A stretch of DNA of 64,000 bases, from the NCBI GenBank assembly GCA_016718315.1, contig JADKDV010000003.1:856979-920978 (forward strand), read 5' to 3'. The position numbers and the translations under genes are program-made. Numbering within the stretch: position 1 is the first letter of the stretch; each line of letters begins with the position of its first letter. The stretch comes from Candidatus Obscuribacter sp. (GTDB lineage Bacteria > Cyanobacteriota > Vampirovibrionia > Obscuribacterales > Obscuribacteraceae). Under the pieces are notes generated by a model, which saw nothing but the letters and a program-made list of their open reading frames with translations, was not told the origin of the DNA and ran no database searches. This document shows positions 27,564 to 36,464 of this stretch, piece after piece.

Positions 27564-28841
27564 TCAGGGGGCAATAGCGTTAACGACTATCTGTACAAAA
27601 CCCAGCATCAGTCCTATAAATCCTCCGAACCATTCAAGAGCTTGCAGCTCTTGTTTGCAAATACGCTTGATGAGATTTTCTAATTGTTGGGCCGAAAAGA
27701 GGTCGATTTTTTGAGCGATTACGTTATACATACCCAGTTTGGGAATGGCTTTTTCTAACAGTTCGCCCAGCTCTCTTTTGAGATAACTATGAAAGAACTG
27801 AGCCAGGTCCTGTTTGGCTCTATCGAGCCAGGCTTCGGGGATAGAAGCTGGATTAAAGCGGACTATAGCCTGGCGCACGGTGCTCATCGCTTCGCCTTCT
27901 ACTTTGCGCACTGACAGGATAATATCTTCTTTGTGCTCGATTAAAAACGCCTCCACAAACATCACCATGTTTGCTTTAAATTTGGCTACTGTTTGCAAAG
28001 GCATAGAGCGCAAATCAAAGTTTGCGATTTGCACAGCCATCTGGTCTTTAATGCCAAATCTCTTAATCATATCGGCGATGATTTTGTCTGCTTCCTCTGG
28101 TTCTTTTTCGAGGAAGTTACGCCATTCGTAGCAGACTCGTTTGACACCGATGATACGGGCGAGCAGTTTATAGGGGCCGCTGGCGTGAGCCCCGATGGAC
28201 TCATCCAGGCTGCTTATATTGCCTGGACTGAGCAGCGTAATGAGAGCTTGACGCACCTTGGGTGGTGTCGCAAACGCTTCCAGTATGCGGGCGGCAAATT
28301 CGTTTGCTTGCTCAAGAGATATGCGTGTTGTGAGGATGACCTGGTCAAAGACTTTTTCGGTGATAGCGGCAACTTTTGTATCACGGCCGGCTTCGAGAGA
28401 CTCAATCGAGCTGGAGACAAAATGCTCAAGCAAGGTCGGACTGAGCTCGGCGATGTCCGATGCCAGTCTGTGTAGTTTTGTCGTATCTCTAAATTCTTTT
28501 AAAATCGAGTCAAAGAGCATACCGATGGTAATGCGGATGTTGTCTTCGGTAAGTAAATGCTCGACTTGATTTTTGATATCAGCCGGAGTCAAAAGAGTGT
28601 CAGTAACTGTGGAGGCTACGGCCTGGGCCAATTTGCCCCGTCTTTTAGGAAAAATGCCGGGAGTTAGCGGCAACTGGATTTTGGTAAAGGGAAAGTAATG
28701 TGCCTCGTATGGGCGAAATAAAAGAACTATAGCCATCCAGGTGGCCAGATAGCCATGGGCGAAATAAAGCACAGGTGGCACAATCACCTTCCAAAAGATT
28801 GCTTCCTGACTCGAAAATAGGGTCGCCCAGTGAAAATCCAT
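27564..28841 (-). CDS. DUF445 family membrane protein
   Basis: 425 residues. The N-terminal membrane segment and motif GYLATWMAIVLLFRPYEA, then PGIFPKRRGKLAQAVASTVTD, are typical of the DUF445 (YheB/YjiN-like) family. A long helical middle follows, and the C-terminal helix pair KRICKQELQALEWFGGFIGLMLGFVQIV completes the family pattern. Function of the family is not established. It is coupled one base ahead of the Ser/Thr kinase gene, so it could be part of the same envelope pathway or a kinase target. That link is inferred only from coupling. Confidence 0.85.
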   Translation of the reverse strand: MDFHWATLFSSQEAIFWKVIVPPVLYFAHGYLATWMAIVLLFRPYEAHYFPFTKIQLPLTPGIFPKRRGKLAQAVASTVTDTLLTPADIKNQVEHLLTEDNIRITIGMLFDSILKEFRDTTKLHRLASDIAELSPTLLEHFVSSSIESLEAGRDTKVAAITEKVFDQVILTTRISLEQANEFAARILEAFATPPKVRQALITLLSPGNISSLDESIGAHASGPYKLLARIIGVKRVCYEWRNFLEKEPEEADKIIADMIKRFGIKDQMAVQIANFDLRSMPLQTVAKFKANMVMFVEAFLIEHKEDIILSVRKVEGEAMSTVRQAIVRFNPASIPEAWLDRAKQDLAQFFHSYLKRELGELLEKAIPKLGMYNVIAQKIDLFSAQQLENLIKRICKQELQALEWFGGFIGLMLGFVQIVVNAIAP

Positions 28842-28966
28842 GTCTGCCTTTTTGAAATTATCCGGCGTAAGTAAGACAAGACTTATTCTATAGGCATATC
28901 TTCACCTTGACCTCCTCTTATAATTACTTGTCTTAGCGCCGTCGTCTCGGAGCTAATTAGCCAGAG

Positions 28967-29968
28967 GTGCCTGTGTCTCTTCTAAAACCAATTTCACTTG
29001 TTGTCGCCTTTTATCTGACACTTGGCTCTCTGGCGCCAGCGCAGGCGCTAGACCTGCTCAAGGGCAAAAACAACACACAAAAGCAAGTCGAAAAAAGCGA
29101 AAAGCAAGTGGAGATGTTGCTCAGCCAGGGCTCTCCCGAGGCTTTGCGTCAGGCCCTCAATCTGATTGAGCAGGGCGCTGCCAACCAGTGCGATAGTGCC
29201 AAATTGCATCTTTACCAGGGGCGTATATACGAAAGGAGTGGTGACGATGACAAAGCCATCATGTCCTATATCGAATGTCTCATTTTGCTTAACGCCACTT
29301 CCCTGACTCCTCAACCTGAGACCTTGCAGGCGCGTGAGGCACTGGGCGGTCTCTATATGAAACGCGGCAGTTTTGATGAAGCCGGTGGGCAGCTGCGCAA
29401 AGTGCTGGAGTTAGCTCCTGGAGATACCAGGGCTCGGGGCAATCTTGGCATTTGTATGATCCAGCTGGGCTTTTATAAACAAGCCGTTGATGAATTCAAA
29501 AAAGTGCTCAGTAGTGATGCCAAAAACTTTACCGCCCTTTACAATCTTGGGCTTGCGCTCAGTGCTCAAAACGAGCCAGGACTTGCTGCTAGTTATTTTC
29601 AGCAGGCAATCGCTCTGGGTGAGAGCACTCATGAGCAGCTATTGCCGATGGCTTTGATTGGACTGGCCAACTGCTATCGTGAACAAAACCAGTATGCATC
29701 AGCATTAAGACTGGTGCAAAGAGCTAAAAACCTAGCTCCGCGCAGTCATTATGCCTATCTTGCTGAGGCTCAAATATTTGAAAAAACGAAACAGCCTGGT
29801 AAAGCCATTGAAGCTGTGAAGAAGGCAATTGAACTGAATCCCCAGGATCAAAACTGTAAGCTGGCCTTGGGTCGTATCCTGGAGCGGGGCACGGCTTTTA
29901 ATGCTGGTAACGCTAAAAGCGGTGGCAGTGGCAGCATTGCTGCTAAAGCCGCAAAAAATCCAATCTAA
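28967..29968 (+). CDS. Exported TPR protein
   Basis: 333 residues. GTG at 28967 or a second GTG two codons on; the latter has AGAGG at a better distance. A signal peptide ends near ALAPAQA (about 27). At least five TPR units fill the rest: ALNLIEQGAANQCDSAKLHLYQGRIYERSGDDDKAI, then GGLYMKRGSFDEAGGQLRKVL, NLGICMIQLGFYKQAVDEFKK and others (each given by key residues). TPR solenoids bind other proteins; no catalytic domain is present. It precedes a second TPR gene by 62 bases. The partner is unknown. Confidence 0.8.
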   Translation: MPVSLLKPISLVVAFYLTLGSLAPAQALDLLKGKNNTQKQVEKSEKQVEMLLSQGSPEALRQALNLIEQGAANQCDSAKLHLYQGRIYERSGDDDKAIMSYIECLILLNATSLTPQPETLQAREALGGLYMKRGSFDEAGGQLRKVLELAPGDTRARGNLGICMIQLGFYKQAVDEFKKVLSSDAKNFTALYNLGLALSAQNEPGLAASYFQQAIALGESTHEQLLPMALIGLANCYREQNQYASALRLVQRAKNLAPRSHYAYLAEAQIFEKTKQPGKAIEAVKKAIELNPQDQNCKLALGRILERGTAFNAGNAKSGGSGSIAAKAAKNPI

Positions 29969-30030
29969 CAGTAGACAAGACATTTTCAGGAATCACTGCA
30001 CACAATCAAGTACATAAGAGGACATAAGTA

Positions 30031-30864
30031 ATGCATTTTCGGAACATCAGCCTTAGCGTATTGGCAGCGGCAATGACCCTATCATCCCTCAGTCTGCCAG
30101 TTTTAGCAGCTCCTGCCGAAAACGGCAAAGATACTGAAGACATGAAGAATGCCATATTTCGTTATAAGGCAGCAGTAGAAGCCAATCCTACCAGCGGTCC
30201 CAATCATCTCAAGCTTGGACGCGCCTATTTGACCGGCGGCGAATATGACAACGCTATCAAAGCCTTTCAACAAGCAGTCAAGTTTAACCCCGAAGACCCC
30301 GAAGGCTTTATGGGCCTGGCGCGGGCTTATGGCAGCAAAGGTGAAGTCAAAGCCGCTTGCGACAGTATCAAAGAAGCTGTGCGTCTTGCTCCAAATCAAA
30401 TTCAGTATCGTCTTAAATACGCTCGCTTGCTATCTCGTGCGGATCAGCTTGATCAAGCAATCGTCGAGTTTAAAAGTGCAATTAAGTTAGACGGCAATGA
30501 TGCCAGTGCACACCGTGATTATGGCGCTGCAATCGGTCTAAAGGGCGATATCGCTGGGCAAATACTGGAAGAAAAGAAAGCTCTGGCTCTCTCTCCTGAT
30601 AACGCCGATGCTTATTTTTACCTGGGTTCGGCTTATGCTGCTCAGGATAAAAAGCAAGAATCTTTTACTGCTCTCAAGCGTTGTGTCGAGTTGGACAAGA
30701 CAAACGCTGATGCCTACAGGCTTTTGGCTGCTATCAGTGCTGCTGAGGGTAAAAATAAAGATGCCCTTGAGTACGCCGAAACCGCTGTATCACTCAAGCC
30801 TGACAACAAAAACTATATTGCTACCAGAGACAAAATAAAAATGAAGATGACCGCTTCCAAGTAG
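30031..30864 (+). CDS. Exported TPR protein
   Basis: 277 residues; ATG with AAGAGGA nine bases upstream. The signal peptide is about 1-27 (ending LSLPVLAAPAE). Seven consecutive TPR units follow from residue 45 to the end, for example HLKLGRAYLTGGEYDNAIKA and AYRLLAAISAAEGKNKDALE. It appears to be a pure TPR scaffold outside the cytoplasmic membrane. Its closest window relatives are the TPR genes at 28967 and 32387. No partner can be named. Confidence 0.8.
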   Translation: MHFRNISLSVLAAAMTLSSLSLPVLAAPAENGKDTEDMKNAIFRYKAAVEANPTSGPNHLKLGRAYLTGGEYDNAIKAFQQAVKFNPEDPEGFMGLARAYGSKGEVKAACDSIKEAVRLAPNQIQYRLKYARLLSRADQLDQAIVEFKSAIKLDGNDASAHRDYGAAIGLKGDIAGQILEEKKALALSPDNADAYFYLGSAYAAQDKKQESFTALKRCVELDKTNADAYRLLAAISAAEGKNKDALEYAETAVSLKPDNKNYIATRDKIKMKMTASK

Positions 30865-30889
30865 GAGAGGCGGGAATTAATTTTATCTG

Positions 30890-31070
30890 ATGGCGCGGGG
30901 GTAAAAGCCCGGCTGGTTATATTTTTGGGGTAGATGCAAAGGGTTTGTTTGCACCTGTTGGCAACCCTTTGGAAGACGCCAACTACGGCACTAAGGTATG
31001 TGAAAAGGTTAACTACATACGATAGGTAGCAACTTGCAAATGGACTAGATAGGTTCTACCATACCTATAT
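30890..31070 (+). ncRNA. Candidate structured leader or RNA upstream of ftsZ, with H-type pseudoknot
   Basis: AAAGGGTT (30938-30945) pairs with AACCCTTT (30963-30970). GTTGGC (30957-30962), inside that loop, pairs with GCCAAC (30978-30983), making a classic H-type pseudoknot. TGCAAA/TTTGCA (30935-30940, 30948-30953) is a competing hairpin. Further hairpins: GTATGT/ACATAC (30996-31001, 31015-31020) and ATAGGTA/TACCTAT (31022-31028, 31062-31068) with an inner GGTAG/CTACC alternative. The mutually exclusive pairings look switch-like. It does not match any riboswitch consensus I know. It covers the 304-base gap before ftsZ and could be its leader or a separate RNA. Confidence 0.35.
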
Positions 31071-31168
31071 AAGCGCTGGTTGTTACCCTTTATTGGTGGC
31101 TTTTGCTTTGCCAATTATTGCTGGCGTCAAAATTGTGATAGTTAAAATTAGAGCGAGGTCCAGAAGCT

Positions 31169-32302
31169 GTGCTTGAGCGTTCGGATAAAAAAGATCAAAC
31201 ACCCAAACCTTTCGAAATGAAAGCCAACATCAAAGTGGTTGGTTGTGGTGGAGCGGGATCCAATGCCGTCAACAGAATGATCGCTGCCGGATTAAACGGT
31301 GTCGAATTTTGGGCATGCAACACAGATGCACAGGCTCTTGATCTGTCAGCAGCCAAAAACAGATTGCAAATCGGCTCCAAGCTGACTCGCGGTCTTGGTG
31401 CTGGTGGCAACCCTAACATCGGTCAAAAGGCTGCCGAAGAAAGCCGTGAAGAGATTGCTCAAGCCCTGCAAGGCGCTGACATGGTCTTTATTGCTGGCGG
31501 CATGGGTGGTGGTACCGGTACTGGTGCTGCTCCAATCGTAGCTGAAGTAGCTAAAGAAATGGGCGCTCTCACCGTAGGCGTTGTTTCCAGACCTTTCCTC
31601 TTTGAGGGCAAGCGTCGCAGCAATCAAGCTGATCATGGTGTCAATGAGATACGCAGCCGTGTCGATACACTGATCATCATCCCTAACCAGCGCTTGCTAG
31701 AAGTCGTAGATCACAGAGCCTCCATGCAAGAAGCCTTTGTCGAAGCCGATAAAGTCTTGATGCAAGGTGTGCAAGGTATCTCGGACATCATCACTGTACC
31801 TGGTTTGATTAACGTAGACTTTGCTGACGTCAAAGCTGTTATGCAGACAGCTGGTTCAGCTTTGATGGGTGTCGGTCGCGCTACTGGCGAAGGACGCGCT
31901 GTCGAAGCCGCTCGCAATGCTATCAATAGCCCCTTGCTCGAAACCACCATTGATGGTGCTTCAGGCGTTATCTTTAACGTCACCGGCGGACCTGACTTGA
32001 CCTTGCACGAAGTGCAAGAAGCTGCCAACGTCATCTACTCTGCTGTATCTGACGAAGCTAACATCATATTTGGTGCAGTACTCGACGATCGCCTCCATGG
32101 CGAAGTGCTCATTACTGTTATTGCTACTGGCTTTGATATGCTCGTGCAAAATCAACCAAAAAACCGCTACCAGTCAAAGGCTGAACCTACTCAAACCAAG
32201 CAGGAATCAAAACCACAGCCGCCACAACCTCAGCAAGGTCCTAAGGTCACTTCCGACATTCTGGACATTCCTGAGTTTCTTAAGACTCGCAACGGTCGTT
32301 AA
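31169..32302 (+). CDS. ftsZ: Cell-division GTPase FtsZ
   Basis: 377 residues from a GTG. An ATG at 31217 (MKANIKVVGCGGAGSN) would give a shorter N-terminus. Key motifs: GCGGAGSNAVNRM, the tubulin signature GGMGGGTGTGAAP (about 112-124), NQRLLEV and the T7 loop NVDFADVKAVM that supplies catalytic Asp to the next subunit. A Gln/Pro-rich linker ends in the conserved tail DIPEFLKTR, which binds FtsA/SepF-type anchors. It polymerises into the division ring. It is not next to ftsA, ftsQ or mur genes, consistent with a scattered division cluster in cyanobacterial relatives. Ends at a strong hairpin. Confidence 0.98.
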   Translation: MLERSDKKDQTPKPFEMKANIKVVGCGGAGSNAVNRMIAAGLNGVEFWACNTDAQALDLSAAKNRLQIGSKLTRGLGAGGNPNIGQKAAEESREEIAQALQGADMVFIAGGMGGGTGTGAAPIVAEVAKEMGALTVGVVSRPFLFEGKRRSNQADHGVNEIRSRVDTLIIIPNQRLLEVVDHRASMQEAFVEADKVLMQGVQGISDIITVPGLINVDFADVKAVMQTAGSALMGVGRATGEGRAVEAARNAINSPLLETTIDGASGVIFNVTGGPDLTLHEVQEAANVIYSAVSDEANIIFGAVLDDRLHGEVLITVIATGFDMLVQNQPKNRYQSKAEPTQTKQESKPQPPQPQQGPKVTSDILDIPEFLKTRNGR

Positions 32303-32318
32303 GTAATAGACTCCATTC

Positions 32319-32351
32319 AAAGAGCCCGCTTTTACTAAAAGCGGGCTCTTT
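32319..32351. terminator. Hairpin terminator after ftsZ
   Basis: AAAGAGCCCGCTTTT, loop ACT, AAAAGCGGGCTCTTT form a perfect 15-bp stem 16 bases after the ftsZ stop. The T-rich right arm supplies the release tract. Confidence 0.9.
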
Positions 32352-32386
32352 GCTGTATTTACTGGCAATAGTGGGCATATGCAGTT

Positions 32387-33319
32387 ATGACTTGCCGTAA
32401 TCACTGGGTTGTAGTTTTGTTTCTGACCCTCGCTTTGTCTGGGGCGGGTTTTGACTTGTCTGTTTTGGCCAGGCGCATGGAGCCAGGTGAGAGCACAGAC
32501 CTTGCCCGTCTTGAATCACTGGGCAAGTCGTCCTCGGTCAATATCTCTAGTTATGTAAGCAGCCTGACACAGAGCTCTCATTCTGCCGAGTTTTATCAAA
32601 GAGCCGCTAAGCTTGTGATCTATCTCAACCGTGAAAATTCAGAGCTGGCTGTAAAGTTGGCTAATGCTGCGGTCTTGCAGCACCCGGACGATGCTGTCTC
32701 CTATCGCGCGCGCGGTGATGTCTGGCTGGAAGTAGACGAAAATCAGCTGGCTCAAAAGGATCTTGAGCGTGCTATCAAGCTGGATGATAAAAATGCCGAG
32801 ACCTATTATAACTACGCTCAAGCCCTGCGTAACCAGCTCAAATACCAAGATGCTCTGCCAAACCTAGATAAGGCTATTGCTATTGCTCCCCTGACCTTTA
32901 GATATCACGATGCTCAAGGTCAAGTGCTAAAGCTTTTGCGCCGCGATGTGCAGGCGGAAGCTGCTTTTAAAAAGGCACTGACTCTCGCACCACCCCATGA
33001 ACACTGGCTGCCACGCAGTCATCTGGCAAATTTTTATGAGCAGACAAAAGCTCTCGATAAAGCCATCGAGCAATATCAACTAATAAAGCTGGAGCCTCAC
33101 TTTAAGAGTAGTCCGGGCAAACAAGATGTCCATATTGGCCGATGTCTGGTGGAGTTAAAGCAGTATAAAAAAGCATTGCCCTATCTAAATAGTGCCATGA
33201 CGAGTGGTGTCACATTTGAACTATTGCAATTGCGTGCTCGCACACTCGATGCTCTCGGTGACAAGGCTGGTGCGGCAAAAGACCGGGCCAAAATAAAAGC
33301 AATTGAGGCAGACTTTTAG
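32387..33319 (+). CDS. Exported TPR protein
   Basis: 310 residues; a hydrophobic N-terminus (HWVVVLFLTLALSGAGF) forms a signal peptide or anchor. TPR units run from about 105 to 295: YRARGDVWLEVDENQLAQKD, YYNYAQALRNQLKYQDALPN, IGRCLVELKQYKKALPYLNS. It overlaps the convergent gene at 33316 by 4 bases at their stops. It is likely a periplasmic scaffold. Function unknown. Confidence 0.78.
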   Translation: MTCRNHWVVVLFLTLALSGAGFDLSVLARRMEPGESTDLARLESLGKSSSVNISSYVSSLTQSSHSAEFYQRAAKLVIYLNRENSELAVKLANAAVLQHPDDAVSYRARGDVWLEVDENQLAQKDLERAIKLDDKNAETYYNYAQALRNQLKYQDALPNLDKAIAIAPLTFRYHDAQGQVLKLLRRDVQAEAAFKKALTLAPPHEHWLPRSHLANFYEQTKALDKAIEQYQLIKLEPHFKSSPGKQDVHIGRCLVELKQYKKALPYLNSAMTSGVTFELLQLRARTLDALGDKAGAAKDRAKIKAIEADF

Positions 33320-34224
33320 TTGAAGTTGAGCAGTACCTGAAAGTCAGGATTTGCTTCACCAGCTGGTGGGTTTTTCCATAGATGGACGACGGCTCTGGCC
33401 GGCAGAGTGCTCAATGTCAGAGCAAAGAGCTTGCCGTTATATGGACTCATGTTGTTGCAGCCGCCCGGATAGCCGCAGCTATTGCCAGTATGGATAAACT
33501 GGTCGATAGCAATTGGTGCAAAAGTTTTGCTAACACCTGATGAATAGGTTTTGGAGATACTGATCCAGTTAAAGCCCATGTCTCTAGCGTTGTAAGCCAC
33601 TATATCAAATTCAAGATTGCGCAAGTCTTGTCTGCAATGAGCGGCCTGGGCAGTTTTTGCTAAAAAGCCTGTGATGTCGTAGTTGATTTCTTCTCGTCTA
33701 AGTCGAGCGTTGTAGACAGTGCTCTGGGGCGCGCAATCGAGTGGGATATCTGTACCGGCTAAGTCCGCCATGCTGCCAAATTGACTCTGGCTATAGCTCA
33801 ATTTTTCAAAGACTATATTGGCTTGAACTAGCAAAAATGGATTAAACAAAAAACGTGATTCTTCAGCATCACCTTCGATACTGCGCTCACCAGATCCATA
33901 AAAGAGTTGACCATTCATGCCCCACCAACCTTTACCGTCTTCGATGCCATCAAAGACACTGGCTGCTGGCGTGTAGCGGTAGTACAAAAGCTCTGGGTGC
34001 TTGGCCACGCAGGCTTCGCGCTGGTTCAATATATTTTGTCTGGTCAAAAAGTTGAGTGGTCCCGGTCCATTGTAATTAAGATAGAGTGGTCCAGATACTT
34101 TTGCCTCTTTGCCCAGGGCCAGTTTATTGGTGGATTCGGGCACGGCTATGACTGACTGTTTGAATGTCAGGGCAATTACAGCAAAGATAAGGCTCAGACC
34201 AAGCCATTTGTAAAGCGGACGCAC
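33316..34224 (-). CDS. Exported hypothetical protein
   Basis: 302 residues, not recognised. The GTG start is supported by GGAGAG. The N-terminus is a signal peptide (LGLSLIFAVIALTFKQSVIA, about 7-27). The mature part is rich in Tyr, Asn and Gly with a few cysteines (REACVAK, IPLDCAPQS, AHCRQD, NSCGYPGGCNN), which may form disulfides. Aromatic residues and a likely beta-rich content suggest an extracellular beta-sandwich. Nothing identifies a catalytic site. Convergent with the TPR gene and divergent from mtnA. Confidence 0.65.
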   Translation of the reverse strand: MRPLYKWLGLSLIFAVIALTFKQSVIAVPESTNKLALGKEAKVSGPLYLNYNGPGPLNFLTRQNILNQREACVAKHPELLYYRYTPAASVFDGIEDGKGWWGMNGQLFYGSGERSIEGDAEESRFLFNPFLLVQANIVFEKLSYSQSQFGSMADLAGTDIPLDCAPQSTVYNARLRREEINYDITGFLAKTAQAAHCRQDLRNLEFDIVAYNARDMGFNWISISKTYSSGVSKTFAPIAIDQFIHTGNSCGYPGGCNNMSPYNGKLFALTLSTLPARAVVHLWKNPPAGEANPDFQVLLNFN

Positions 34225-34275
34225 AAAACTCTCCAGATGCTCCCTACTAGTTTAAAATAAGTTGGAGGTAAAAGT

Positions 34276-35355
34276 ATGCAAGCCAGAATCGGTAGTCTCG
34301 AACAAGCTGGGCTGATGCCAGCAAAAATGCAAGATGGTCGCTTGATGTTGGTGGATCAAAGGCACTTGCCTTTTGATTTTGGGTATTTTGATGCGACAGA
34401 GTTTGACCAGCTCATTTACGCTATCCAGGAGATGGTGGTGCGCGGGGCACCTGCCATTGGGTTTGTGGCTGCTTATGGACTGGCTCTTAGCGCCGAGCAG
34501 CTCCGGGGCGCGGGACACAACCCGGTTGATTTTGAGCGGCTCTTTATGGAGCGCTGTCAAAAGCTGGCTGCAGCCAGACCGACAGCTGTTAATTTGCAGT
34601 TTGCTGTCGCTAAGGTGCAGGCCAAAGTGCTCTCAGCATTGCCAGACCTGGCAAAAGCCTGCCAACTTGGCATGGCTGAGGCGGAGAGACTTGACCAGGA
34701 GCTAGTCCAGGCTAATTTAAAATTGAGCCAAAATGGATTGCCTTTGATTGCCCGTGGTGACACTATCATCACGCATTGCAATGCTGGTCCGCTGGCCACT
34801 TGTGGTTATGGTACCGCTCTTGGTGTCATCCGCATGGCTCATTTTGCCGGTCTGGATATTAAAGTACTCGTAGACGAGACTCGTCCTCGTAATCAAGGCG
34901 CACGCCTTACCATGTACGAATTGATGCGTGATCAGGTGCCCTGTCAGTTGATTGCTGACAATATGTCGGGCTTTTTTATGGCTCAAGGCAAAGTCAATCT
35001 TGTTATGACTGGTGCCGATCGCATTGCCCTCAATGGTGATACTGCCAACAAAATTGGTACCTACAATCTGGCGGTATTGGCGCAGCATCACGGTATTCCT
35101 TTTTATATAGCGGCACCGCTATCCACTTTTGATTTTGAGCTAAAAGATGGCAGCGGTATACCAATTGAGTTTCGCAACCCTCTTGAGCTGACAACTTTTG
35201 ACGGTCAGCCCCATAGCTGTCCTGAGGCTACTGCCCTTAATCCAGCCTTTGATGTGACACCAGCAGCACTTATTGCCGGTATAGTCACTGAGGTTGGAGT
35301 ATTAAGACCGCCCTATGACTTTAGCTACTTAAAAAACACGTACTCAATGGCATAA
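34276..35355 (+). CDS. mtnA: S-methyl-5-thioribose-1-phosphate isomerase
   Basis: 359 residues, the full family length. VVRGAPAIG (about 54-62), THCNAGPLATCGYGTALGVI with the catalytic Cys, DETRPRNQGARLT (about 200-212) and GADRIALNGDTANKIGTYNLA with the catalytic Asp are all present; these distinguish MtnA from eIF2B-like relatives. It converts methylthioribose-1-phosphate to methylthioribulose-1-phosphate in methionine salvage. The start has TTGGAGGT at a good distance. No other mtn gene is in this window. Its 3' end overlaps a convergent membrane-protein gene by 31 bases. Confidence 0.96.
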   Translation: MQARIGSLEQAGLMPAKMQDGRLMLVDQRHLPFDFGYFDATEFDQLIYAIQEMVVRGAPAIGFVAAYGLALSAEQLRGAGHNPVDFERLFMERCQKLAAARPTAVNLQFAVAKVQAKVLSALPDLAKACQLGMAEAERLDQELVQANLKLSQNGLPLIARGDTIITHCNAGPLATCGYGTALGVIRMAHFAGLDIKVLVDETRPRNQGARLTMYELMRDQVPCQLIADNMSGFFMAQGKVNLVMTGADRIALNGDTANKIGTYNLAVLAQHHGIPFYIAAPLSTFDFELKDGSGIPIEFRNPLELTTFDGQPHSCPEATALNPAFDVTPAALIAGIVTEVGVLRPPYDFSYLKNTYSMA

Positions 35356-35897
35356 GTGATACTAAAAATGCCACTGAGAGTGGCACTACCCAAAAATCTA
35401 GATTGGATCGGGAGCTTTTGCTGGATGATGTAATTGCCCGCTAGAGAGATGGGCATATTGGCCAAAAATGACTTGCAGCCCACCATGATAAAGTGACCGA
35501 CTGCCTCCATTGGACCCATATCGAGCTGCATGTGGTGGGTCGCCATGTAGATAATAAAAACATGGCGGGCAATCCACAATGGACTAAAGTAAGCCATAGA
35601 GCCAAGGGTCCGACCAAGCCAGTTGAGGGGGTGGTTGTTGGCTGCGGCGGTGGCAAATATTAGGCTAAAGCGATTCTGGATTTTGTCCGATACTCTCAGC
35701 TTATCGATAAAGCTAAACCAGGCAGGTACCTCAAAACGATACAAGAGGCTACCAATGAGAGTGATACAAATTGTCCGCTCCAAATTAAAGCCACCTAAAA
35801 TTAGCTGACCTATAAGATCTCCAATTGGATAGAGCAAGCAGGCGACAATGGTATTTAGAAGATGCTGGTTTGTTGGTTTTACAACTGCTTCTGACAT
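35325..35897 (-). CDS. Multi-pass membrane protein (weak Mpv17-like pattern)
   Basis: 190 residues with about four hydrophobic segments: TIVACLLYPIGDLIGQLILG, ICITLIGSLLYRFEVPAWF, a central pair near 95-135, and FLGSATLSGIFSITYAIEYVFF. The order GD.IGQ..LGGFNLERT...GSLLYR...P..F.FIDK recalls the Mpv17/PMP22 family of small membrane proteins, but the match is by eye and weak. Function unknown. Its 3' end overlaps mtnA in antisense. Confidence 0.6.
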   Translation of the reverse strand: MSEAVVKPTNQHLLNTIVACLLYPIGDLIGQLILGGFNLERTICITLIGSLLYRFEVPAWFSFIDKLRVSDKIQNRFSLIFATAAANNHPLNWLGRTLGSMAYFSPLWIARHVFIIYMATHHMQLDMGPMEAVGHFIMVGCKSFLANMPISLAGNYIIQQKLPIQSRFLGSATLSGIFSITYAIEYVFFK

Positions 35898-35972
35898 TTC
35901 AGCATTTTAGCAGCAATTTATCTGCCCACAAATTATGCTATAAAAATATGGTGGATCCTTATTGGTGACAAA

Positions 35973-36389
35973 ATGAAAGACAGTTTTAAGATTGCTTTGA
36001 TTTTGCTTTTAGCTAGTGTAAATGCATTGGATGCTATGGCATTACCTGCTGCCACTACTGGAAGTGCCACCAGTCAGACTAAACTAAGACGACTGGATTT
36101 TAGGCTAGAAAAAGTCAGCTGTGCTCGCTGCATCCTCAACGTCAGACAAGCCCTGCGCAAGGCTGATGGAGTAACAAAGTGCGAAATAGCGCTGCGCAAG
36201 CCTTATGGCGCTGTGGTGATTTTTGACCCGGCTAAAATCAATCAAGCCAAGATCGTCAAGGTAGTGGAGACCGCTGACCCTGGCACTCATCCTGAGGCGC
36301 TTGATTTTATCGAAGAAAATGTAAGCCAGACGCCTCCGGTGCTTATGCCTAAACACAACCCCTTTAGTCGACCTAGCAAAGAGCTTTAG
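35973..36389 (+). CDS. Exported heavy-metal-associated (HMA) domain protein
   Basis: 138 residues. The signal peptide is about 1-25 (FKIALILLLASVNALDAMA). An HMA fold (about 38-110) begins RRLDFRLEKVSCARCILNVR; the CxxC (Cys48, Cys51 approx.) would bind Cu, Zn or another soft metal. A tail of about 28 residues with Pro and Asn follows. Unlike cytosolic metallochaperones it appears secreted, so it may scavenge or deliver metal in the periplasm. It has its own terminator. No P-type ATPase is nearby. Confidence 0.75.
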   Translation: MKDSFKIALILLLASVNALDAMALPAATTGSATSQTKLRRLDFRLEKVSCARCILNVRQALRKADGVTKCEIALRKPYGAVVIFDPAKINQAKIVKVVETADPGTHPEALDFIEENVSQTPPVLMPKHNPFSRPSKEL

Positions 36390-36415
36390 TAAATAACCGC
36401 GCTTATCACAAACAA

Positions 36416-36438
36416 AAAGCTCCCGTGTCGGGAGCTTT
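36416..36438. terminator. Hairpin terminator between HMA and TadE genes
   Basis: AAAGCTCCC, loop GTGTC, GGGAGCTTT form a 9-bp stem between two convergent genes. It may serve both directions. Confidence 0.75.
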
Positions 36439-36464
36439 GATAAGAGCAAAACTATGAGTAAAAA

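Noticed and set aside
27993..28475. 160-codon plus-strand frame
   Set aside because: Antisense to the conserved DUF445 protein.
30890..31070. Assignment of the ftsZ leader to a known riboswitch class
   Set aside because: No T-box, cobalamin, TPP, FMN, SAM-I or c-di-GMP consensus could be matched by eye.
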